NCBI GenBank assembly: GCA_027487835.1
Contig: JAIYCU010000005.1
Span: 1 to 44,579 of the forward strand
Length of the DNA: 44,579 nt
Reading direction: 5' to 3'
Source: Bacteroidota bacterium
Lineage (GTDB): Bacteria > Bacteroidota > Bacteroidia > UKL13-3
The position numbers were made by a program, and so were the translations under genes. Position 1 is the stretch's first letter. Each line of letters opens with the position of its first letter. The notes beneath the pieces are model-generated. The model had not been told where the DNA came from and did not search any database. It saw only the letters and a program-made list of their open reading frames with translations. Positions 27,628-36,924 of the stretch are shown one piece after another.

Positions 27628-28644
27628 TTATATGCTTTCAAATTGTTTCAAAAATCTAGTGTCATTGCTAAAGTAGGTCCTTAAATCCTTCACCTCAAAT
27701 TTAAGCATTGCAATTCTTTCAATACCCATCCCAAAAGCAAAACCAGTATATTTTTCAGGATCAATATTACTAGCTTTTAACACGTTTGGATCAATCATTC
27801 CGCAGCCTAAAATTTCTAACCAACCTGTATACTTGCAAACATTACATCCTTTTCCCTTGCAAAGTAAGCAACTAATATCCATTTCAGCGCTTGGTTCAGT
27901 AAATGGAAAATAACTTGGTCTGAACCGAACATTAATGTCATTTCCAAATAGTTGTTGAACAAAATAAAAAAGTGTTTGCTTTAAATCAGCAAAACTTACC
28001 TTCTCATCAATATAAATTCCTTCAATTTGATGGAAGAAACAGTTAGCTCTTGCAGAAATTGCTTCGTTCCTATAAACCCTACCTGGCATAATTGCCCTAA
28101 TTGGCGGGTTTTGATTTTCCATTAATCTTACTTGTACACTGCTTGTATGCGTTCTTAATGCAATTTCCTCAGCAATGAAAAAAGTATCTTGCATATCTCT
28201 TGCTGGATGGTTTTCAGGGAAATTTAAAGCAGAAAAATTATGCCAATCGTCTTCAATTTCTGGCCCATCTTCATATACAAATCCTAAACGCTTAAAAATT
28301 TCTACAATCTCATTTTCTACAATTGCTAATGGATGTCGAGATCCTGCAAAGTCAACTTCTGAGGGTAAGGTTAATTCAATTTCTGATTTTGTATTTTTTA
28401 ATTTGTCAGATGAAAATTTATTGTTTGCCTCATCAAATTTTTCCTGCGCTTTATTTTTAAGAACATTTAGTTTTTGACCAATTTCCCTTTTGTATTCATT
28501 TGGAATAGATTTAAATTCTTCAAACAAATCATTAAGCTCTCCTTTCTTAGATAAGAACTGTAGCCTAAACTGCTCTGTCTGCTCTATTGCTTTAATTTCA
28601 AAGGATTCTATTTTATTTAATAAAGCTTCTAGACGTTCTTTCAT
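27628..28644 (-). CDS. pheS: phenylalanyl-tRNA synthetase alpha subunit
   Basis: The catalytic alpha chain of the class II (alpha-beta)2 PheRS, 338 residues. The N-terminal coiled coil (FLSKKGELNDLFEEFKSIPNEYKREIGQKLN) contacts tRNA. Class II motifs follow: HPARDMQDTFFI, MPGRVYRNEAISARANCFFHQIEG and the C-terminal GFAFGMGIERIAML. A Cys-rich loop CLLCKGKGCNVC near 263-274 is typical of many bacterial PheS. pheT is not in the window. It has a good promoter (28664-28694) and leads an operon with the deoxyhypusine-synthase homologue. Confidence 0.96.
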   Translation of the reverse strand: MKERLEALLNKIESFEIKAIEQTEQFRLQFLSKKGELNDLFEEFKSIPNEYKREIGQKLNVLKNKAQEKFDEANNKFSSDKLKNTKSEIELTLPSEVDFAGSRHPLAIVENEIVEIFKRLGFVYEDGPEIEDDWHNFSALNFPENHPARDMQDTFFIAEEIALRTHTSSVQVRLMENQNPPIRAIMPGRVYRNEAISARANCFFHQIEGIYIDEKVSFADLKQTLFYFVQQLFGNDINVRFRPSYFPFTEPSAEMDISCLLCKGKGCNVCKYTGWLEILGCGMIDPNVLKASNIDPEKYTGFAFGMGIERIAMLKFEVKDLRTYFSNDTRFLKQFESI

Positions 28645-28663
28645 GAGTTGATTTTCTTTTTGT

Positions 28664-28694
28664 CAAAGGTATTATTCATTCTTAGTACGCGCAA
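28664..28694 (-). promoter_or_regulatory. pheS promoter
   Basis: On the minus strand: TTG (28694-28692), 20 bases, TACCTTTG (28671-28664), then 19 bases to the pheS ATG. Both elements match the Bacteroidota consensus exactly. Confidence 0.6.
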
Positions 28695-28912
28695 TAGTTT
28701 TCAACCAACATTAGAAGTATTAATTTAAATAATTATATATATGTTATATAGTAATAGAGATGTTAGTTTGGTTGATAATTATTTTTAGAGGTATTTGTTT
28801 ATTGACTTATAAGTTTTAATTAACATTTTCTTAACTTATTAAGCTATTGTAAATTAATATTTTATATTTTTATGTTTATTACTTTTTTGAATATTATTTC
28901 GTGATTTGGGAT

Positions 28913-28922
28913 AAATGTCGCA
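28913..28922 (+). repeat. direct repeat AAATGTCGCA, copy 1
   Basis: Same 10 bases recur at 29051; both are preceded by GGA (GGATAAATGTCGCA here). It overlaps the DnaA-box-like TTGGGATAA. Confidence 0.5.
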
Positions 28923-29050
28923 CTTGATTTGTGTGTATATGAGACCATATTATCCCCAAGTAGTAAACAGTAATTCACATTGGTTTTCTATTAATTTTGA
29001 TTTGTGGATGTTACTCTAGTTTATTAACACTTTTTATAATCAAAAGTGGA

Positions 29051-29060
29051 AAATGTCGCA
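29051..29060 (+). repeat. direct repeat AAATGTCGCA, copy 2
   Basis: Second copy, 138 bases after the first, in the context GTGGAAAATGTCGCA, close to the 3' end of the downstream operon. Confidence 0.5.
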
Positions 29061-29088
29061 TTATCTATTTATTATAAACTACTGATAT

Positions 29089-30711
29089 TTAATTAATTAG
29101 TAAATCATTTTCGGTTAGTATTATTTCTATGTCCCAGTATGCTTTTATATTTATTTCTTGTTCAATATACTTAATTTTTTCAGGTTGCATTTGTTTACCA
29201 TAGTCACCTGTATCCCATTTCTTATTGTTATTGATATCTTTAACCAATCTTATTTTGTATTTTCCTGGTGTTATGTTCTCAATGATGTAGGATTTACTAT
29301 TAATGAGTTCACTGTATATTACATTCTTAGTTTCTGTTTGATCCAATACTTCTAGTAGTAAATTTACTGGGATTTTACTAGGCAATTCTATTTTAAGTCC
29401 TCCAAATGATTCCTGCTTTAATGGAGTAATGATTTGGGCAATTCTTGTATTATATTGATTATAAATGCTTGTAATTGATGAATCTGGAACAATAATCTGA
29501 TAGGAATATTTTGGTTCAAATTTATACCTTAAGTAATAATTGAAGGGATCAATTTTAATCCATGTAATTGAATCAATTTGTAAAGTGTCTTTTTTTATTG
29601 TAAATAATTGGTAATCAATATTTTGTATAGGATTTGTGCTTCTAATTATGATTGAATCATTTGGTTTGGATTGTGGAATTATACTTATTTTATTTTCCTC
29701 AATACGTTTTGATTTACCCTTTATTTTCCCATGAATTTTTAATGTATCTGTTTTATTATTTAATGTGTAAATGAATATTTGATTACTTGTGTCTTGATAA
29801 TTTGATAGGTATAGATTCACTGTATCATATCCATTATTACCTTTAATATCCTGTGTAGTATAGCTTATTTTTCTATCTAGTATGCTAATATTTGCTTTTT
29901 CCTTTTGGTAAATTACAAATTGATATTTTCTTTCATTTTGTTTAATTGTATCAATTAAGTGATCTGGCTCATATTCTAAAGGTTTGAAGACTTTTAAAAC
30001 TATAGAACTACTTGTAATAAGGAATTTTATATTTTCATTTAAAAAGCCTATTTTCTCTTCTTTATCAATTTCGTTGTTATTATTGATATCAATGAATGCA
30101 AATATTTCAAATTCTTTGTTAGGTAAATTGTTTAATGAAAAATTACCATTGCTGTCACTTTTCGTTATATATGATATATATTTTGAATAGATGGAACTAT
30201 CTTTATATTGGGTATTGTCAGTTAATCCAATTGTTACATCAATTAAGTTTTTTTGTGATAATGCGTCAATAACTTTGCCCTGAATTGAATTTGAATCTAG
30301 ATTATTTCCTGTACTTAAAACATAATTATGAGTATTTAGTAATTTTCCCTCGTGTATGTCAGCAATTGCATTTGTAAATGATATAGAATATGTGGTATTA
30401 CTGTCAAGGGAGTTTGGAATAAAATCAATTAATACTTTTTTACCATTTGCCTGTATTATTGGTTTCTTTTTAGGTTTTGGTGAAATTATTATATTTCTAG
30501 CTTCTTTAATTTGAATGTACTCATCAAAATTTATAGTTATATTATTAGCACCAAAATTTCTTGCACCAGATGCTGGCTTTTCTCCTATAACTTTTGGTGC
30601 TTGTTCGTCTTTATTTCCTCCATCTGGCGGGATTTGCTGAGCACATGAGCTGAGGATAAAAAATAATACAATTGAATATATTGAGTTACTTTTATTTAGT
30701 ATTTTCTTCAT
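29089..30711 (-). CDS. Ig-like domain lipoprotein
   Basis: This 540-residue lipoprotein has signal MKKILNKSNSIYSIVLFFILSSC and lipobox LSSC. An N-terminal bacterial Ig-like domain of the Big_5/SbsA kind follows (QAPKVIGEKPASGARNFGANNITINFDEYIQIK, then FTNAIADIHEG). After it come several beta-rich repeats, including FSLNNLPNKEFEIFAFIDINNNNEID and GKYKIRLVKDINNNKKWDTG, which look like carboxypeptidase-regulatory/calcium-like loops. Function unknown; an outer-membrane location is likely. The gene is strikingly poor in G and C and rich in Ile, Asn and Ser. Its coding strand has more C than G in the lines I counted, unlike its neighbours. It starts 20 bases inside the preceding methyltransferase gene and is the last gene of the operon. 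Confidence 0.78.
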   Translation of the reverse strand: MKKILNKSNSIYSIVLFFILSSCAQQIPPDGGNKDEQAPKVIGEKPASGARNFGANNITINFDEYIQIKEARNIIISPKPKKKPIIQANGKKVLIDFIPNSLDSNTTYSISFTNAIADIHEGKLLNTHNYVLSTGNNLDSNSIQGKVIDALSQKNLIDVTIGLTDNTQYKDSSIYSKYISYITKSDSNGNFSLNNLPNKEFEIFAFIDINNNNEIDKEEKIGFLNENIKFLITSSSIVLKVFKPLEYEPDHLIDTIKQNERKYQFVIYQKEKANISILDRKISYTTQDIKGNNGYDTVNLYLSNYQDTSNQIFIYTLNNKTDTLKIHGKIKGKSKRIEENKISIIPQSKPNDSIIIRSTNPIQNIDYQLFTIKKDTLQIDSITWIKIDPFNYYLRYKFEPKYSYQIIVPDSSITSIYNQYNTRIAQIITPLKQESFGGLKIELPSKIPVNLLLEVLDQTETKNVIYSELINSKSYIIENITPGKYKIRLVKDINNNKKWDTGDYGKQMQPEKIKYIEQEINIKAYWDIEIILTENDLLIN

Positions 30712-31600
30712 GCTTTACTATAAACATAATTGTCGAGTAGTTTTTTGAAAATACTGCCGATAAATTTGATATAATACCTATTATCGCTCCACTAAGCATT
30801 GCTAGTTTCTTATTTTTTTTGTGATTTTCACTTCTCATTGAAATGTAAGGTGAATCAAATAGTAAAGGTAGTTCATCTACAATTTTAAAATTATGCCTTT
30901 TCATAAGTAAATCAAATGATTGCCTATTAAAGTGCAGAAGATGTCTTGGTACATCATAACCGTCCCAATATTTATCATAATATTTTGCATCAAATGAATC
31001 TCTAATTGGTACTGCTATAAACATGGTTCCTTTTGGCTTTAATACTCTCTTTAGAAAAGTCATTCTTTCCGACAATAAATGTACGTGTTCTAAAACATGC
31101 CATTGCGTGATTACATCATAGGTATTTGCTGGTATTGCAGGTAAGTCAACTTCATTTAATACTTTAATTTGGAAGTTATTCTTGACATAAGATATTGCCT
31201 CTTCTGAAACATCTGCAGCATCATATGTAAAGGTATTATCAAGTCTTACCCCATTTATAAAGTATCCCATACCACATCCTAAATCAAGTAACTTACCATT
31301 AGAGTGATATTTCTTGATGATTCTTAATTTTTTATCAATGCTAAAGTTTCTTACTATGTCATATACTTTATACATAAAACCCATATCCTTTTTTTCATTA
31401 CCTGCATGGGATATATATTTATCAGATTGGTAGTACCTTCCGATTTCCTTTTCTGTTGGTCTAGGATTTGTAAATTTTAGTGTACATATTGAACATTCAT
31501 AGATGCTAAATTCTTCGCCGGTTGATACGTAATCTTGGCAAGTCAAAACCTCTCGCAAATTGTTACCTTCACATGAAGGACATTTAGTTAATTTTTCCAC
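30692..31600 (-). CDS. class I methyltransferase with N-terminal zinc ribbon
   Basis: A 302-residue protein. The N-terminal 60 residues contain CPSC and CSIC pairs, followed by LKFTNPRPTEKEIGRYYQSDKYISH. This is the arrangement seen in many Bacteroidota sugar- or small-molecule methyltransferases. The SAM-binding motif is KLLDLGCGMGYFINGV near residues 104-119, followed by YDVITQWHVLEHV. A C-terminal hydrophobic stretch (LAMLSGAIIGIISNLSAVF) may touch the membrane. The substrate is unknown. It lies 15 bases after mnmG and overlaps the next gene by 20 bases. Confidence 0.78.
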   Translation of the reverse strand: MEKLTKCPSCEGNNLREVLTCQDYVSTGEEFSIYECSICTLKFTNPRPTEKEIGRYYQSDKYISHAGNEKKDMGFMYKVYDIVRNFSIDKKLRIIKKYHSNGKLLDLGCGMGYFINGVRLDNTFTYDAADVSEEAISYVKNNFQIKVLNEVDLPAIPANTYDVITQWHVLEHVHLLSERMTFLKRVLKPKGTMFIAVPIRDSFDAKYYDKYWDGYDVPRHLLHFNRQSFDLLMKRHNFKIVDELPLLFDSPYISMRSENHKKNKKLAMLSGAIIGIISNLSAVFSKNYSTIMFIVKHEENTK

Positions 31601-31615
31601 GCTTGCAAATTACAA

Positions 31616-33481
31616 TTATCTTCCTAAATGTACCATTAGTATTGAAATATCTGATGGAGCAATTCCACTGATACGTGATGCTTGTCCTAGAGTTTTTGGC
31701 CTCTGTTTTATTAGCTTTTCTTTCGCTTCAAGAGATAGTGATTTTATTGCGCTAAAATCAAATGTTTCTTTGATTTGTATGTTCTCTAACCTTGTCATTT
31801 TTTCTACTAGGAGTTGTTCTTTCTCTAGATAGCCTTCATATTTCATTAATATTTCTGCAGATAATAAACTATCCTTATCACATGTATTGAATAATGCCTC
31901 GATTTCCAATGATGTATTTTTAAAGTTTTCAATATTTATCTGTGGCCTGCTAAGAATCTGAAATAATTTATAATTCTGTTTTATTTCACTCGAGCCATTA
32001 TCTATTAGCATTGGATTGGCAATTTCTGGCTGAATAGAAGTTTTCTTAAAGTATTCGATAATTTGATTTGTTTTCTTAATTTTAGCTGTTACAGCTTCTA
32101 TCCTTTCTTCCGAGGCTAATCCTAGTTCATAGGATTTAGTTGTTAATCTTACATCTGCATTATCTTGTCTTAGCATTAGCCTATATTCTGCCCTAGATGT
32201 GAACATTCTATAAGGCTCATCAGTGCCTTTATTTACTAGGTCATCAATTAATACGCCTATATATGCTTCCGACCTATTAAGTATGAATGGCTGTTTATTA
32301 TTTATACTTTGATGTGCATTAATTCCTGCCATTAACCCCTGACAAGCGGCTTCTTCATAGCCGGTAGTTCCATTAATTTGACCAGCGAAGAATAGATTTT
32401 TTATGCTCTTTGTTTCAAGGTTTAAGTTTAATTGAGTAGGTGGAAAATAGTCATATTCTATAGCATATCCGGGTCTAAACATTTTTGCGTTTTCAAACCC
32501 TGGTATATGCCTTAGCGCTTTGTATTGTATATTTTCAGGTAATGAAGTGGAGAATCCATTTACATATATTTCATGCGTATTCCATCCTTCTGGTTCAACA
32601 AATATTTGGTGTCTTTCTCTTTCTGCAAAGCGGTTTATCTTATCTTCAATTGATGGGCAATAACGGGGCCCTAATCCTTGGATTCTTCCTGCATACATGG
32701 GCGAATCTTCAAACCCCTCTTTTAGGATATCATGGACATTTTGATTTGTATAGGTTATCCAGCAGTTTAGTTGTTTAGTTGTCTTTCTTTCGTCTTTTAA
32801 GTAGGAGAATCTTTCTGGATTTGTGTCACCCTCTTGAATTTCCATTTTTGCATAATTCAAGGTTCTACCATCAATGCGAGGAGGTGTGCCTGTTTTCATT
32901 CGTCCAGTTTCCAAACCAATGCTTCTTAGTTGTTCTGTAATTCCAGTTGCAGACTTTTCACCTATACGTCCGCCACCAAATTGTTTTGTGCCAATGTGGA
33001 TTATTCCATTTAGGAATGTTCCATTAGTCAAAATAACTGATTTAGCATTTATCGTTTGACCCATTCCAGTTTTTACGCCAACTACCGTTTCTTTGTCTAA
33101 TATTATCTCGCTAACCATGTCTTGCCAAAAGTCTATATTGATTGTCTCTTCAAGCAATTCTCTCCAATATTGCGTGAATAGCATTCTATCATTCTGACTT
33201 CTAGGGCTCCACATTGCTGGCCCTTTTGACCTATTGAGCATTCTAAATTGTATAGTTGATTTGTCGCTCACAATTCCAGAATATCCCCCAAGTGCATCAA
33301 TCTCCCTTACTATTTGGCCCTTTGCAATGCCTCCCATTGCTGGATTGCAACTCATTTGTGCCATTTTCGTCATGTCCATGGTTATCAGCAAAACCTTTGA
33401 TCCAAGGTTTGCTGCTGCTGCTGCTGCTTCACAACCGGCATGACCGGCTCCGACTACTATCACATCATATTGATCAAACAT
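31616..33481 (-). CDS. mnmG: tRNA U34 carboxymethylaminomethyl-modifying enzyme MnmG (GidA)
   Basis: A 621-residue FAD enzyme that, with MnmE, installs the 5-carboxymethylaminomethyl group on wobble uridine of several tRNAs. The FAD motif [16 protein letters not shown] is at residues 10-25. Family motifs [45 protein letters not shown] and [22 protein letters not shown] are all present. The C-terminal helical domain (residues about 550-621) binds MnmE and tRNA. The length is normal. It follows ybeY by 11 bases. mnmE is not in the window. Confidence 0.97.
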   Translation of the reverse strand: MFDQYDVIVVGAGHAGCEAAAAAANLGSKVLLITMDMTKMAQMSCNPAMGGIAKGQIVREIDALGGYSGIVSDKSTIQFRMLNRSKGPAMWSPRSQNDRMLFTQYWRELLEETINIDFWQDMVSEIILDKETVVGVKTGMGQTINAKSVILTNGTFLNGIIHIGTKQFGGGRIGEKSATGITEQLRSIGLETGRMKTGTPPRIDGRTLNYAKMEIQEGDTNPERFSYLKDERKTTKQLNCWITYTNQNVHDILKEGFEDSPMYAGRIQGLGPRYCPSIEDKINRFAERERHQIFVEPEGWNTHEIYVNGFSTSLPENIQYKALRHIPGFENAKMFRPGYAIEYDYFPPTQLNLNLETKSIKNLFFAGQINGTTGYEEAACQGLMAGINAHQSINNKQPFILNRSEAYIGVLIDDLVNKGTDEPYRMFTSRAEYRLMLRQDNADVRLTTKSYELGLASEERIEAVTAKIKKTNQIIEYFKKTSIQPEIANPMLIDNGSSEIKQNYKLFQILSRPQINIENFKNTSLEIEALFNTCDKDSLLSAEILMKYEGYLEKEQLLVEKMTRLENIQIKETFDFSAIKSLSLEAKEKLIKQRPKTLGQASRISGIAPSDISILMVHLGR

Positions 33482-33492
33482 ATTATTTTCTT

Positions 33493-33942
33493 TTATTCCA
33501 CGTGGAACATGGTATTGTATAATTCAATTAATTCGTTTTCCGATCTTCTCATTTGCTCTTTTTGCTTTTTGCTTTTATCATTTAGTCCACACAAATGTAA
33601 AACACCATGTATTATTACTCGTAATGTTTCTTTCTCAATTGTTTCCTGGTTAGTTTTAGCATTATCCTCTACTCTTTCAGTGCTAATATATATATCGGCC
33701 TCTAAGGTGTTAGATATATTATCATCTCGCATATCAAAAGTAATTATATCTGTAAGATAATTGTGATTTAGAAAGTCATTATTTATTTTAAGCAAGTATT
33801 CATCCCTACAAAAGATGTAGTTTATCTGTCCTATTTTTTTGTCGTACTTATGAACCGCTTCTTTTAACCAAGACCTAATCTTTCCCTTATTAATTTTAGG
33901 TTGTACTTCAATATTAGTAAATGCTATTTTATTTAATGACAT
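33493..33942 (-). CDS. ybeY: endoribonuclease YbeY
   Basis: A 149-residue member of UPF0054. YbeY is a metal-dependent RNase involved in 16S rRNA 3'-end maturation and ribosome quality control. The motif is [15 protein letters not shown]. The first two His ligands are present, while the third position of H-x3-H-x5-H is Asp rather than His, a substitution I recall in other Bacteroidota YbeY. The N-terminal [31 protein letters not shown] is typical. It overlaps the T9SS-B gene upstream by 14 bases. Confidence 0.9.
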   Translation of the reverse strand: MSLNKIAFTNIEVQPKINKGKIRSWLKEAVHKYDKKIGQINYIFCRDEYLLKINNDFLNHNYLTDIITFDMRDDNISNTLEADIYISTERVEDNAKTNQETIEKETLRVIIHGVLHLCGLNDKSKKQKEQMRRSENELIELYNTMFHVE

Positions 33943-35650
33943 TTATATTTCCCTTAATAGTAACATAGTCATTGCCCCTTTTTATTTTTGCTTTAAAGAA
34001 GTACATACCAGTATCAACAATGTTATTCATTGAATCCTCTCCAATCCATGGTATACTTATATCATTCTTTTTATATATCATATTTCCCCATCTATCATAT
34101 ATTTCTACTTCACTTTGGTTAAGGTTAACCCCCTTTCCCAAGAAGGTGAACTCGCTATTAATCCCACCAATTATAATTGCATTTGGATAATAGATATCGC
34201 TCGTTTCTATAAGACATATTCTATTGCTTTGACTTATTGTATTTAATAGCTGTTCGATAGCCTCTATATAATAACAGCTAACCGCTTCAATTGGTTTGTT
34301 GATGTCTTGATATTGTGTATCTATGCCTGTGCTTCCGATTGCCGTGAAATTGATTGCTTCTGACTCGTTATTACCTGAAGATCTGTATATTATATGTTTT
34401 TCAATTGGATTGTTCCACGTGGAATAGTTTGACCATATTAGTTTATTTAGAGTTTCCTCTTTGTTTATACCCAATACAATGTTATGAGATATATTGCTTG
34501 TATCAATTGCTTGTCCGCATACGTTTTTTGCAATTAATCTATAATAGTTTATTTCAGTGTTTTTCGACTTCGTATCTTCAAAAATGTTATCATTTGTAAT
34601 AATGCCAATAACTTCAAATTCCCCATTTGTATTTCTTTTTTGAACGAGTATTTCGCTGTAGTTGCTGACGCTATTTAACCTAGGTTTTATAGTTATATTA
34701 TTTTTTTCATTTGAACTTACTGCCTCAATTTCTGTATTTTTTGGGTTTTGTGATTTGCCTGTGATTTGAGGATATGAAAGATTGGAACTTGAGCTTGATT
34801 GATTTGTTGCGCTATGAGCCCTAACAAAATATTCTATACTTAAACTCCCAAAAACATTTGTGTCATTATAATTTAATGTTGTTGAATTTAGCTGCGCAAT
34901 TGGTGTAAATGGATTTCCATTGATTCGTCTGAATAGCCAGTATTCTTTTACTTCCCATCCAATATATTTTGTCCACTCAATTGATACTATATTCTTACAA
35001 GTATCTGTTACTGCTTTTAGCCAGATTGTCTTGTGAAAATATTTGCCATACTCTCTTCTATTATCGCAACTATCTGAAGAGGTTATGTCGTATGTTAAAG
35101 ACCTTGTTTTAGGGTTAATAGGATTTAAGTCTATATACTGAGTATCTCTATAATTTTCTGCTAGCCTTGGGTCAGTTCTATCTATATTATAAAGGTAGTA
35201 TGAGGCAAAATCTGGAGTTTTATTTGACTGCCATCCTAAAATTACCGAGTTCGTAAAAGGATTAATGCTTGCTGAATCTAGAATTGTTGAGTCTGGTTTG
35301 CTGTCATCAATTTTGGCTAATTTCGTGAATTTTATCACTGTATCGATATTGCATATTATCCTATATTCTATGCAATACTCCCAGTTTTTTATAGCTGGAA
35401 TATTTGCGTTTAAATGAATATAGGTTTGATCTCCTATGTTTATGTTTGAATCAACTTTATATAGGCTACTGCTTGTATTTTCTTTTGCCCATAAGTTTAT
35501 ACTGGGTATTATCTGGCAGGTATCTGTTCCACTTTGCCAAAATATCGTGTTATTTGGACCATTATTACATATCCTGCTAAGTATAATCTTTTGAGAATAA
35601 CCAATTATATTTAAGAAGAATATAAAGAAAATTACTAATATTTGTTTCAC
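33929..35650 (-). CDS. secreted multidomain protein with T9SS type B sorting domain
   Basis: This 573-residue protein has signal peptide MKQILVIFFIFFLNIIGYSQ. The body contains fibronectin type III-like segments (WKSNKTPDFASYYLY-like, IEWTKYIGWEVKEYWLFRRINGNPF, SVSNYSEILVQKRNTNGEFEVIG). The C-terminal 85 residues (YPNAIIIGGINSEFTFLGKG, VEIYDRWGNMIYKK, GMYFFKAKI) form the type B / gliding-motility-associated C-terminal domain (CHU_C), used by SprF-dependent T9SS cargo. Probably a surface or adhesin-like protein; the ligand is unknown. It overlaps the preceding M16 gene by four bases and ybeY by 14 bases. Confidence 0.83.
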   Translation of the reverse strand: MKQILVIFFIFFLNIIGYSQKIILSRICNNGPNNTIFWQSGTDTCQIIPSINLWAKENTSSSLYKVDSNINIGDQTYIHLNANIPAIKNWEYCIEYRIICNIDTVIKFTKLAKIDDSKPDSTILDSASINPFTNSVILGWQSNKTPDFASYYLYNIDRTDPRLAENYRDTQYIDLNPINPKTRSLTYDITSSDSCDNRREYGKYFHKTIWLKAVTDTCKNIVSIEWTKYIGWEVKEYWLFRRINGNPFTPIAQLNSTTLNYNDTNVFGSLSIEYFVRAHSATNQSSSSSNLSYPQITGKSQNPKNTEIEAVSSNEKNNITIKPRLNSVSNYSEILVQKRNTNGEFEVIGIITNDNIFEDTKSKNTEINYYRLIAKNVCGQAIDTSNISHNIVLGINKEETLNKLIWSNYSTWNNPIEKHIIYRSSGNNESEAINFTAIGSTGIDTQYQDINKPIEAVSCYYIEAIEQLLNTISQSNRICLIETSDIYYPNAIIIGGINSEFTFLGKGVNLNQSEVEIYDRWGNMIYKKNDISIPWIGEDSMNNIVDTGMYFFKAKIKRGNDYVTIKGNINVIK

Positions 35651-36924
35651 TCTTTTCCAACGATAATTTCTATCATATTATTCTCTACAAAATATTCTTG
35701 AGCTATCTCTTGCAAGTCTTTGCTATTAATGGCGTTCAGTAATTCTACGAATTCAGCGTAGTAGGCGGGTGATAGTTCATTGTCTATAATGATTTTGAGT
35801 CTATCTGCAAGTGAAAATGGACCATCTAATGATTTTAGAAACGACCCTAAATAATAGTTTTTTGCGTTTTCTAGTTCTTCTAATGGAATAGGCTCCTCCT
35901 TAATTTTATTAATCTCTTTTAGGATTTCTTCAATCCCCTTATTTCTATTTTTATAATTTATTTCACAATCAAGATACCAAATGCTAAAATCTTTATATGG
36001 TTCTATCACAGAATAGATTCCATAGGTTAGCCCTTTGTCCTCTCTAATGTTTTTCATTAGTCTTGATCCAAAATATCCGCCAAAAATTAGATTTAAGAAC
36101 TGAAGTTTTCTGAAATTTTTGTGTTTCCTATTAATTGTTGTTGTTCCAATTCTGATACTAGACTGGACGCTTTCATTTTTTGCTATAAGTGTGTTTTTAT
36201 TTCCCCTATTCCCTAGAGGGATTGTAAATTCCCCACTAGCCATTTTTAAATCTGAACTAGCTAGCATCCTGGAAAAGGATGCTATACCCAAGTGGGATAT
36301 GTTACCAGAGATTATTGCATACTTGAACCCATTTAGTATGTTTTTTTGATAAAAATTAGTTAATGTTTCCCTGTTAATTCCTTGAATATCTTCCTTTTCA
36401 GTAAATGATGCTAGAATATGTTCTACGCCAAATAGAGTTTGATAAAATGTTTTTCTGCAGACATAACTATTCTTTTTCTTTGATACTAATAACTTTTGAA
36501 TTGCATTCTTTTTCTGAATTGATAGTTCTTTTTCTGGAAATATTGAATTTGTAAGAGCATCGAAAAAATGCGGTAAGCAACTTTCTAAATGTTTGTCTAA
36601 GCAGTATAATGTTGCAATACAATCTTCTGCATTGCATCTTAGCTGGAAATAGGAGCCATAATAATCTAATGCATCAGCCAACTCCAATGCGGTTTTACTT
36701 TTTGTGCCTTCACTAAGCATACTGGCCACAAAACCCGCTTCACCTTTGGTGCTTTGTTTAATAATACCAGCATCAAAAACAACTTCAATTCTAACTACCG
36801 GCTCATTTCCTGCAATTAGTGTATAATAGGGAAGTCCATTAGCAGTTTGGTGTATTCCATACTTTGGAAAATTTAGTTTTTCGATGGTATTAAATCCAGG
36901 GGCAATTTGTCTATTCAGCGTCAT
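35647..36924 (-). CDS. M16-family peptidase-like protein, non-catalytic subunit
   Basis: A 425-residue M16 (pitrilysin) homologue. The zinc-binding HxxEH is absent at the usual place (EVVFDAGIIKQSTKGEAGFVASML). The C-terminal FGGYFGSRLMKNIREDKGLTYGIYS carries the Arg/Tyr pair found in the non-catalytic half of M16 enzymes. It should pair with the active subunit encoded just upstream to form a heterodimeric clamp around peptides. No signal peptide is visible, so the complex is probably cytoplasmic. It overlaps the active-subunit gene by 14 bases and the following gene by four. Confidence 0.85.
   Translation of the reverse strand: MTLNRQIAPGFNTIEKLNFPKYGIHQTANGLPYYTLIAGNEPVVRIEVVFDAGIIKQSTKGEAGFVASMLSEGTKSKTALELADALDYYGSYFQLRCNAEDCIATLYCLDKHLESCLPHFFDALTNSIFPEKELSIQKKNAIQKLLVSKKKNSYVCRKTFYQTLFGVEHILASFTEKEDIQGINRETLTNFYQKNILNGFKYAIISGNISHLGIASFSRMLASSDLKMASGEFTIPLGNRGNKNTLIAKNESVQSSIRIGTTTINRKHKNFRKLQFLNLIFGGYFGSRLMKNIREDKGLTYGIYSVIEPYKDFSIWYLDCEINYKNRNKGIEEILKEINKIKEEPIPLEELENAKNYYLGSFLKSLDGPFSLADRLKIIIDNELSPAYYAEFVELLNAINSKDLQEIAQEYFVENNMIEIIVGKE

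Larger units (their letters stand above)
28645..29088. other. gene-free AT-rich region, candidate replication origin
   Basis: This is the only gene-free stretch over 300 bases. Its right edge is the 3' end of a long minus-strand operon; its left edge is the pheS promoter. It holds a very AT-rich tract (28712-28900). It also has four 9-mers close to the DnaA box TTATCCACA: TTATCCCAA (minus, 28906-28914), TTATCCCCA (28950-28958), TAATTCACA (28971-28979) and ACATCCACA (minus, 29003-29011). A direct repeat AAATGTCGCA occurs at 28913-28922 and 29051-29060. G/C balance on the + strand changes across it. mnmG, often origin-linked, lies about 2.5 kb away. None of these is proof. Confidence 0.4.

Noticed and set aside
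33409-33427. Run of GCT/GCA triplets as a microsatellite.
   Set aside because: It encodes the conserved alanine helix right after the FAD-binding GHAGCE motif of MnmG, so it is explained by the protein.
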